Source: an uncultured Acidimicrobiales bacterium
GTDB taxonomy: Bacteria > Actinomycetota > Acidimicrobiia > Acidimicrobiales > UBA10347
Direction: 5' to 3'
Assembly (NCBI GenBank): GCA_937942965.1
Contig: CALDGN010000096.1
Coordinates: 1 to 11,815 of the forward strand
DNA: 11,815 nt
Shown: positions 6,116-11,815 of the stretch, in pieces
How the letters are laid out: each line of letters starts with the position of its first letter
How positions within the stretch are numbered: the first letter of the stretch is position 1
Made by a program: the position numbers and the translations under genes
Notes under the pieces: generated by a model
Told to the model about the DNA's origin: nothing
Seen by the model: the letters and a program-made list of their open reading frames with translations, nothing else
Database searches by the model: none

Positions 6116-8125
6116 TTGATCACGCACGGTTCTTCCGGTCGACGGAGCGGAGCGCGTTGGTGCGCGGTTGTGCTCGCGTTGAGCCTGCTGGCGACGGCGT
6201 GTTCGGGCGGCTCCGTCGCATCTGACGAAGCTGAGTCCGCCGACGTCACGCCGACGACGGACACCATCCCGGCCGCCCCCGACGTGCCCGCCGCTGTCGA
6301 CGCTGACGATGCGGCAGAACCAACGCCGACGCCAGCACCGTCGTCTGACGGCGACGCGCCAGCCCTAGCAGGTGACGATTTCGTTGGCCCGTTCGATGCA
6401 GTCGAGGTCGGGGACTGCTGGAACAACAACGAGGTTGGTCGCGCCGTGCCGACGCCTGTCTCATGCGAAGACCGCCACATGCACGAGACGTTTTTGCGAG
6501 CCGAGGCTCCTTGGGGAGCAGGCGAGCTGTACCCGGGCGAGGACGAGCTCGCAAGGCGCCTCTTCGACGAACTGTGTAACCCGGCGACGATCCAGTTCGC
6601 TGGCGCCACGACCGACGAGCTCCCGATCCGGACTTGGCTTTGGTATCCGACCGCAGCCGATTGGAACGCCGGTGACCGCACGATCTTGTGCACGGTCGCA
6701 ACCTCGTCGACCGACGTCGAAGCTCCCTTCAAGGTCGGCACGGCCGCGGCTGGAACGTTGATGACCGACGATGCGATCGTGGCTCGCGGCATCGTCGATG
6801 GCGAGACCGACCTGTACCTGTCGCGTCAGCAGAGCATCTTGTATCGCATCACGTCGGGCGGACATCGTGTCGCGTTGGCTGCCCCGCAGGTATTGGAAAC
6901 GGGACTGATCTTCACCGGCGGCGCGATCGTCGACGACCGCGAGCTTGCATCGCGGCCCTGGTTCGTCAACTACGAAGATCCGACGCTCGTTTCTTCGGTC
7001 GACGTCGGCGGGCTCGACGGGTGGGAGGTGAGCGACGGGCATCTGGTCCTCGGCGCAACTGGCATGGTGTTCGCTGCCCGCGAGACCAATGATCAGGACT
7101 GGGACATCTTCATCTCGTCCGATGCAACCGGCGCGATCCAGCTGACCGACAACCCCGGCGACGACCGCTGGCCCCGAGTCCTGCCCGACGAGACAGGCAT
7201 CGTGTACAACGCCGACGGCCGGCTCTGGATCATGGACATTGACGGCGACAACAAGCGGCCGATCACCGATGACGAGGCCGGCCCCGATTTCGAAGCGACG
7301 ATCGCTCCCGACGGCAGTCGGGTTGCGTTCACGAGCGGACGCTCAGGCGACGAAGATGTTTGGCTCGTCAACCTCGATGGCTCGGGCCTGCGCAACCTGA
7401 CCAACCATCCCTCGACCGACGCGTGGCCCTTCTGGTCGCCTGACGGTGAGCGGCTCTACTGGCAAACAGACCGCCTGGGGGCCAACTCGCACATCATGGT
7501 GATGACCGCCCAAGGCGAGAACCCGTCGTACTACTCGCGTGAGTTGCTGACCCAAGGATCGGTTGTGTCCAGCGAGACCGCTGCGCTGCTCGAAGCAGCT
7601 GCAGTCCCACTCGACGGTCGAGCTCGACTTCCGGGAGAAGGTGACTTCAACCAGATCGAAGGCGAGCCTGGTGGGCTCGGCGGGTTCGAACACTCCTCGG
7701 GTCGCGTCGCCGTCGGACTTCCGGTCGGGTGGGAAGTCGTCGAGATCGACACCGGCCGGGCGGCGCAATTCATCGCGGCCGAACGCATCGACACCTTCAG
7801 CGAAACGTGGGCGATCGACGGTGTCATGGTCACGCTGATCGAAGACAACGAGGCCGTGTGGCGGTCCGCGATCGCATCAGCAGATGCGAACCGCTGTGTC
7901 GAAGACGCTCGGAGCGAGTCGCCGAGCGCGGCGCCGAATGGTGATGAGCTCGAGATCACGACGATCGAGTTCACGTGCGGTCAAGCTGCCGCGTGGATCG
8001 TGGCGGTCAGAAACACCGTCACTGAGACCGGCCTGTTACTCGAAGCGCAGTTCGACCTCGAGCCGAGTCGCGAAGCCGACGAGGCCTGGATCATCGAGGT
8101 GTCCCAGAACATCGTCTGGGGCTAG
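6116..8125 (+). CDS. Large secreted lipoprotein: septum-formation-like domain + TolB-like propeller + C-terminal domain
   Basis: A 669-residue exported protein. The N-terminus has a basic stretch, a hydrophobic core and a lipobox LLATAC with lipidated Cys29, followed by an acidic, Pro/Thr-rich linker (30-92). Residues 95-195 resemble the septum-formation domain found in actinobacterial membrane and lipoproteins: VGDCW, then a Cys-x2-Arg-His block, and WNAGDRTILC, with Cys101, Cys117, Cys154 and Cys192 available for two disulfides. Residues ~225-480 are TolB/PD40-like blades, clearest at 330-345 and 398-450 (APDGSRVAFTSGR, WSPDGERLYW). Residues ~528-669 form a separate domain beginning with a VAVGLPVGWEVV strand, faintly like PsbP/DcrB-type folds, with Cys594 and Cys621. 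The TTG start has AGTAGG just upstream; no ATG or GTG would retain the signal peptide's basic region. A cell-envelope role is inferred from location and domains; the actual function is unknown. Confidence 0.85.
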   Translation: MITHGSSGRRSGARWCAVVLALSLLATACSGGSVASDEAESADVTPTTDTIPAAPDVPAAVDADDAAEPTPTPAPSSDGDAPALAGDDFVGPFDAVEVGDCWNNNEVGRAVPTPVSCEDRHMHETFLRAEAPWGAGELYPGEDELARRLFDELCNPATIQFAGATTDELPIRTWLWYPTAADWNAGDRTILCTVATSSTDVEAPFKVGTAAAGTLMTDDAIVARGIVDGETDLYLSRQQSILYRITSGGHRVALAAPQVLETGLIFTGGAIVDDRELASRPWFVNYEDPTLVSSVDVGGLDGWEVSDGHLVLGATGMVFAARETNDQDWDIFISSDATGAIQLTDNPGDDRWPRVLPDETGIVYNADGRLWIMDIDGDNKRPITDDEAGPDFEATIAPDGSRVAFTSGRSGDEDVWLVNLDGSGLRNLTNHPSTDAWPFWSPDGERLYWQTDRLGANSHIMVMTAQGENPSYYSRELLTQGSVVSSETAALLEAAAVPLDGRARLPGEGDFNQIEGEPGGLGGFEHSSGRVAVGLPVGWEVVEIDTGRAAQFIAAERIDTFSETWAIDGVMVTLIEDNEAVWRSAIASADANRCVEDARSESPSAAPNGDELEITTIEFTCGQAAAWIVAVRNTVTETGLLLEAQFDLEPSREADEAWIIEVSQNIVWG

Positions 8126-8161
8126 TCCCGAGGTCGATGGTGGAACAGAGTGGACTCGCCT

Positions 8162-8175
8162 ACGGTTGGAACCGT
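8162..8175. repeat. Short palindrome at the 5' edge of the small membrane protein gene
   Basis: ACGGTT (8162-8167) and AACCGT (8170-8175) are perfectly complementary around GG, ending 1 nt before the ATG at 8177. A TACGGT hexamer (8161-8166) overlaps it. It could be an operator over a leaderless promoter or a small RNA hairpin near the start codon. Fourteen bases in GC-rich DNA may be chance. Confidence 0.4.
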
Positions 8176-8176
8176 C

Positions 8177-8401
8177 ATGGCTGATGTTCCGGCAAAGCGC
8201 TCCCGATCCCTCACTCGCTTCGGCACGGGTCCCGGTCTGCTCGGCGTTGGCGGTGTGCTCTTTCTGGTGACTCGGGTCATCGTGTGGCTGCCGCTCGGCT
8301 TTGTCGGAAGCTGGATCAACGGCTTTCTGTGGCCGGTCATCCTCCTGTGCGTTCTCGCTGGCGGTTTCCTCACCTGGCGTGGTGCGCGAGGTTCGGACTA
8401 A
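8177..8401 (+). CDS. Small membrane protein, two predicted helices
   Basis: A 74-residue protein I cannot assign to a family. A basic N-terminus (KRSRSLTRFG, residues 6-15) is followed by two hydrophobic segments, about 20-40 (LLGVGGVLFLVTRVIVWLPL) and 48-66 (NGFLWPVILLCVLAGGFL), and a short charged tail. This predicts a helical hairpin in the cytoplasmic membrane with both ends inside. ATG 8177 is chosen because it starts just before the basic segment; an in-frame GTG at 8150 would add nine residues. There is no clear Shine-Dalgarno, and a palindrome abuts the start. It lies 51 nt after the lipoprotein gene in the same direction and 16 nt from the convergent propeller gene. Intact frame, hydrophobic pattern and fit between neighbours support it being real. 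Confidence 0.75.
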   Translation: MADVPAKRSRSLTRFGTGPGLLGVGGVLFLVTRVIVWLPLGFVGSWINGFLWPVILLCVLAGGFLTWRGARGSD

Positions 8402-8417
8402 CCGCTCGGCCAGCGTT

Positions 8418-9740
8418 CTATGACCAGACGATGCGGCTGAACGTCAGCGTCGAGCAGTAGTAGACGTCGCGGCTTCCTCCGGCCGTTAAGAACATGCCGT
8501 TGGCGATCCGACTTCCGGTTGCGACTCGGTCCATCAGTTCGCCGCTCGCGAGATCGACGACGATCAGGTCATCGGAACCCTCGGCGTTGAAGTCATTGAT
8601 CACCAACTCGCCGGAGTCTGGAAACACGATCGGTTGCATCGATGGTCGGGCATCGATCTGCCAGCGAACGTTGAGTCCATTTGAGGTGTCGACACCGGCG
8701 AGTCCGCCATTGATCGAGTCCCAGGCCACCGCGATGTGGTGTTCGGGGACGTGTACCGGAGGGGCGATGATCCCGCCACCTGGCGTGCCGAACGGCTCGA
8801 CCCAGTCGACCTTGTCGGGGTCGGCAAGGTCGATACGCATGAGCCGTTGAGCGCCATCCCACGGAGCGTCTCGCCTCCAGGACATCGCTCGCCCGGGCGG
8901 CTCGGGATACCGCCCGTTGGGTTCGGTGTTGTGAATCATGCGGACGGATTCGATGTCGCCGCAGTCCATCACCCACGCCGCTCCATCGCTGATGCATGAG
9001 TCCCAGGCGAGACCCCAACGGTCGTGCTCGATTCGATAGCGCGGCTGCCAGTCCTCGATGGTTGTCTCGGCCCCGACGTGGATCCTCCACAGATGTTCGG
9101 TGCCGGGGACATAGACGTGATCACCGTCATCGGTGGTGTCGGCGGCGATGCGCCCCATTGACCCTTCGGGCAATGTGAGCGGCGCTTCGATCAGTTCGAG
9201 CGTGTCTGGGTCGAGGCGGCTGATCGTCGTGCCACCCTGGCCTTCGAGGCGCAAGTCCTTCGTGATGAGCGAGCCGTCGCTGAGCGCGAGAAGCCCGTTG
9301 TGGGCCCGGTCGGCGGGCAGCTGCCGCTCGGCGATCACGTGCAGATCATTTGGATCGAGCCGATGGAGGTAGCTGCCGTTCACCGAGTGGATCGACCCGT
9401 TGGCGTGGGCCAGGATCGCGCCACACCAGACATGTTCGCCGCAGGGAAGCTCGGGCGATTCGGCCAGCGGCTCCAGCGTGTCGGGATCGAATCGCCACAC
9501 CCAACCGAACGGTGGCGGCCCGCTGAACGCAGCCATTGTGCCGCCGACGTACCACTGCCCGGGATCTCGTTCGATCACCATGACGTTCCAGCGGTCGTTG
9601 CGGTTCACGGTGACCTCGGCGGTGCCCGACGCTGCGTCGAGGCGGCCCGGCGAGGCCTTCTGGCGGCGGTTGCCCCCACACTCAACGGGCCAGGGAGACG
9701 GCCAGTAACCAGCATGCGTTTCCGAGCGGTCGAGCTGCAT
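8418..9740 (-). CDS. Beta-propeller-like protein of unknown function
   Basis: A 440-residue protein with no signal peptide or membrane segment, so probably cytoplasmic. It contains repeated strands of the type found in NHL/PQQ/SMP-30-like propellers: WRFDPDTLEPLAE, LHRLDPNDLHVIAE, ISRLDPDTLELIE, LMRIDLADPDK and LIVVDLASGELMDRV, each a xRxDPxxLxxxxx-style blade edge spaced along the chain. Conserved-looking Trp, Cys and His residues (GEHVWCGAILAH, WDSCISDGAAWVMDCGD) are unusual for a simple propeller and may mark a ligand or metal site. The ATG at 9738-9740 gives a short lead-in before the first strand, with GGG 5-7 nt upstream as a weak ribosome binding site. It is divergent from the PLP enzyme gene across 57 nt, so the two may share a control region. 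I do not recognise a specific family. Confidence 0.8.
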   Translation of the reverse strand: MQLDRSETHAGYWPSPWPVECGGNRRQKASPGRLDAASGTAEVTVNRNDRWNVMVIERDPGQWYVGGTMAAFSGPPPFGWVWRFDPDTLEPLAESPELPCGEHVWCGAILAHANGSIHSVNGSYLHRLDPNDLHVIAERQLPADRAHNGLLALSDGSLITKDLRLEGQGGTTISRLDPDTLELIEAPLTLPEGSMGRIAADTTDDGDHVYVPGTEHLWRIHVGAETTIEDWQPRYRIEHDRWGLAWDSCISDGAAWVMDCGDIESVRMIHNTEPNGRYPEPPGRAMSWRRDAPWDGAQRLMRIDLADPDKVDWVEPFGTPGGGIIAPPVHVPEHHIAVAWDSINGGLAGVDTSNGLNVRWQIDARPSMQPIVFPDSGELVINDFNAEGSDDLIVVDLASGELMDRVATGSRIANGMFLTAGGSRDVYYCSTLTFSRIVWS

Positions 9741-9797
9741 CTACCCAGCTTCACAGATCGCACGGGTCGCCTCGCAATGGCAGGCAATACTGAGGTG

Positions 9798-10790
9798 ATG
9801 GATACGACAGGCGACAGTGTTCCGCAGCGCATGGCGCTCGCACAGCTTCCGACACCCGTTGAGTTCGCCGACCGCTTGACCGCTGCGTGGGGTGGGCCTC
9901 AGATCTGGATCAAGCGAGATGACTTGACTGGTTTCGGCCTATCCGGGAACAAGGTTCGAAAGCTCGAGTACCACGTCGCTGCAGCCAAGGCCGCTGGCTG
10001 CGACACGTTCGTGACCTGCGGCGCGGTGCAGTCGAACCACTGTCGGGCGACTGCCTTTGTCGCGGCGCGAGCGGGGCTCAACTCCGTGCTGTTGCTTCGG
10101 TCGTCGCGAGGCAATCCTCCGGACGAAGCGGTGGGTAATCACTTCCTGCAGCGCCTGGCTGGCGCAGAGGTTCGCTTCATCGATCGAGATGGCTGGAAGC
10201 GTCGGCAAGAGCTGATGGAATCGATTGCTGACGAGTTGGCGGCGGACGGCCGCTCGGCGTGGATCATGCCCGCGGGTGCGTCGGACCGGCTCGGGGTCGC
10301 CTCGTTCGAAGCTGCGCTCTGGGAGCTCGACGCTCAAGCCGACGCCGCCGGCATCCGAAGCGACCGGCCGGTGACGGTATGGCATGCGAGCTCCTCGGGT
10401 GGCACGACGGCCGGCCTGGCGATGGGCGCCGCGAGCTCAGGACGCGACTGGACGATTGTTGGCTCCAGCGTCGGCGAGACGCGCGCCGAGCTGCACGAAC
10501 AGGTCGACTCGCTGCTGGCCGAGGCCGGCGCGTCAGGCGCTCCGTACGAGATCGTCGACGAATATGTCGGGCTCGGCTACGGCCAGACGACCGACGAAGA
10601 ACTCGCTATTCAGGTCGAAGCAACCCGGCTGACCGGCCAAGTCTGGGACCCGACCTACACCGGCAAGGCGCTGTATGCGTTGCGCCAAGTGATCGACGCG
10701 GGCCGCTTCACCGCCGATGATCACATCGTGTTCTGGCATACGGGCGGCGGTTTCGCAGCCTTCGCCCACGACTACTCGGGCGTGCTCTGA
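9798..10790 (+). CDS. PLP-dependent D-cysteine desulfhydrase / ACC-deaminase-family enzyme
   Basis: A 330-residue fold-type II PLP enzyme. Lys52 in SGNKVRKLEY is the PLP-binding lysine, and AVQSNHCRAT (76-85) is the substrate/cofactor block. Family members are 1-aminocyclopropane-1-carboxylate deaminase (makes 2-oxobutyrate and ammonia) and D-cysteine desulfhydrase (makes pyruvate, sulfide and ammonia). The two are told apart at positions 295 and 322 of the deaminase (Glu and Leu). Here these are Thr288 in DPTYTGKAL and Thr315 in WHTGGG, as in D-cysteine desulfhydrases, so desulfhydrase or another D-amino-acid activity is favoured. ATG 9798 follows an AATACT hexamer by 6 nt and may be leaderless; an ATG at 9777 is also in frame. 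Its 3' end overlaps the convergent histidine kinase gene by 19 bp. Confidence 0.9.
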   Translation: MDTTGDSVPQRMALAQLPTPVEFADRLTAAWGGPQIWIKRDDLTGFGLSGNKVRKLEYHVAAAKAAGCDTFVTCGAVQSNHCRATAFVAARAGLNSVLLLRSSRGNPPDEAVGNHFLQRLAGAEVRFIDRDGWKRRQELMESIADELAADGRSAWIMPAGASDRLGVASFEAALWELDAQADAAGIRSDRPVTVWHASSSGGTTAGLAMGAASSGRDWTIVGSSVGETRAELHEQVDSLLAEAGASGAPYEIVDEYVGLGYGQTTDEELAIQVEATRLTGQVWDPTYTGKALYALRQVIDAGRFTADDHIVFWHTGGGFAAFAHDYSGVL

Positions 10791-11815
10791 ACCCGAGGAA
10801 GTCGGACCACGAACGAGGCGCCGCCGAGGGTGGGGGAGGTCTCGACATGGACCTGGCCTTGGTGACGCGTCACGATCGCCTTGACGAGTGCCAGGCCCAG
10901 ACCGGCACCGCCTCGATCCCGTGATCGGGCCGCGTCGAGGCGACTGAACCGCTCGAATATTTGCTCGCGGTCCTCGATGGGCACGCCGCTGCCGTCGTCA
11001 TCGACGCGCAGTTCGACGCGTCCGTTTGCAGCAGGAAGCGCGCTCACCCGAACTTCCGTCGTCGCATGTCGTTGTGCGTTCGTGACCAGGTTCTCAACGA
11101 CGCGACGCAGCTGGTCTGTCGAGCCGAGCACGGCCAGCCCCGGCTCGGTTTCGACGGTGACGCCGCTGGCCGAATCAACGACGAGCTGACCGAGATCGAT
11201 TGGCTCGAACTGTTCGTTCGCTCGGTCCTCGTCAACTCGAGACAGATGAAGCAAGTCGCCGATCAGGCGGTCCATGCGGTCGGCCTCCGCCACGATGTCA
11301 TTGGCCAAGGACCCCGTGCGCGGCGATGCCGGATTGTGCTCGATGATTTCGGCGGCGGCTCGCACGCTCGAGAGCGGACTGCGCAGCTCGTGCGAAGCGT
11401 CGGCGGCGAACTGCCGTTGGCGCCGGTCGCCGCGCTGAAGTCGATCGAGCATGCCGTTCATGACGGTGGCCAAGTTGCTGACCTCGTCGCGTCCGGCCGG
11501 CACCGGTACTCGTTGATCCAGGCTCGTCGTCGAGATTGCTTCGACGCGGTCTGACATGGCCCCGACAGGTCGCAGTGCGCGCCCGACGAGGAACCAGATG
11601 AGCAAGCCCATCACGACCACCAAGATCGGCACGATGAGGGTCAAGGCTTCGCGAACGGCTTGGAGTGATGCATTGACCTCGTCTCGAGCAACGGCGCCGA
11701 CGAGCAGGGCTTCGCCTTCGGCTGCTTCGCTCTCGATCTCTCGCACCTCGAATGCCGCTTCTTCGAGCTGCGACACAAGCTCAGGGTCCTGAATCGGGAG
11801 TCCGCTCAGCGGGTC
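10772..11815 (-). CDS. Sensor histidine kinase, 5' end beyond window
   Basis: The C-terminal 347 residues of a membrane sensor kinase; the reading frame is open to the right edge with no credible start. Counting from the edge, residues 1-57 are the end of the extracellular sensor, ~58-78 a transmembrane helix (LTLIVPILVVVMGLLIWFL), 79-130 a HAMP domain containing GRALRPVGAM and GRDEVSNL, and 135-160 the dimerisation helix with phosphoacceptor His142 in ASHELRSPLSSV. The ATPase domain shows the N box NLVTNAQRHA, G1 DDDGSGVP, F box IFERFSRLD and G2 GGAGLGLALVKAIV, all intact, so the kinase should be active. Typical EnvZ/OmpR-type layout. A response regulator is not within the window; in such pairs it would lie upstream, to the right. 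The signal is unknown. Confidence 0.97.
   Translation of the reverse strand, partial: DPLSGLPIQDPELVSQLEEAAFEVREIESEAAEGEALLVGAVARDEVNASLQAVREALTLIVPILVVVMGLLIWFLVGRALRPVGAMSDRVEAISTTSLDQRVPVPAGRDEVSNLATVMNGMLDRLQRGDRRQRQFAADASHELRSPLSSVRAAAEIIEHNPASPRTGSLANDIVAEADRMDRLIGDLLHLSRVDEDRANEQFEPIDLGQLVVDSASGVTVETEPGLAVLGSTDQLRRVVENLVTNAQRHATTEVRVSALPAANGRVELRVDDDGSGVPIEDREQIFERFSRLDAARSRDRGGAGLGLALVKAIVTRHQGQVHVETSPTLGGASFVVRLPRVQSTPE

Noticed and set aside
8110..8135. Possible terminator after the lipoprotein gene (GGG...CCC near the stop codon)
   Set aside because: The stem is only three to four pairs and there is no T-run.
9300..9797. N-terminal extension of the PLP enzyme upstream of 9798
   Set aside because: The frame is open, but it lies antisense to the propeller gene, and the family's normal N-terminus begins near 9798.

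Overview
The window is a GC-rich, gene-dense stretch of a chromosome, most likely from a high-GC actinomycetote. The actinobacterial-style lipoprotein, the GlnR-like box array and the TANNNT hexamers close to start codons all point that way. A marine or soil Acidimicrobiia-type organism is a guess from overall flavour. There are no rRNA or tRNA genes, CRISPR arrays, insertion sequences or phage genes. It looks like an ordinary core/accessory metabolic region whose most unusual content lies between the genes.

Layout. (1) 1-663, minus: N-terminal half of a thiolase (acetyl-CoA acetyltransferase), cut by the window edge. (2) 773-1474, plus: RraA-like aldolase-family protein, divergent from the thiolase. 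(3) 1483-2304, minus: TesB-type acyl-CoA thioesterase. (4) 2604-3416, plus: TetR-like regulator, divergent from tesB across 299 nt that hold a perfect 13-bp hairpin and a TetR-operator-like palindrome. (5) 3507-4886, minus: ammonium transporter Amt with signal peptide; a hairpin separates it from the convergent regulator gene. (6) 4887-5229: a 343-nt intergenic region with eight sites on an exact 11-bp period, most matching the actinobacterial GlnR half-site, followed directly by a 23-bp tandem repeat of four copies plus a partial one. (7) 5230-6105, plus: short-chain dehydrogenase. (8) 6116-8125, plus: large secreted lipoprotein joining a septum-formation-type domain, a TolB-like propeller and an unassigned C-terminal domain. 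(9) 8177-8401, plus: small two-helix membrane protein. (10) 8418-9740, minus: beta-propeller-like protein of unknown function. (11) 9798-10790, plus: PLP enzyme whose active-site residues look like D-cysteine desulfhydrase rather than ACC deaminase. (12) 10772-11815, minus: sensor histidine kinase, N-terminus beyond the window edge.

How it fits together. Thiolase, thioesterase and a TetR-like regulator suggest an acyl-CoA/fatty-acid neighbourhood in the left third, with the regulator possibly controlling the divergent tesB (inference). The centre is a nitrogen-acquisition locus: an Amt gene without an adjacent glnK but with a promoter region that looks GlnR-controlled. The SDR, lipoprotein and small membrane protein run co-directionally and may be co-transcribed. 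The right end is three unrelated, tightly packed genes. No new multi-gene system is evident; the phased box array plus minisatellite upstream of amt is the most distinctive signal.
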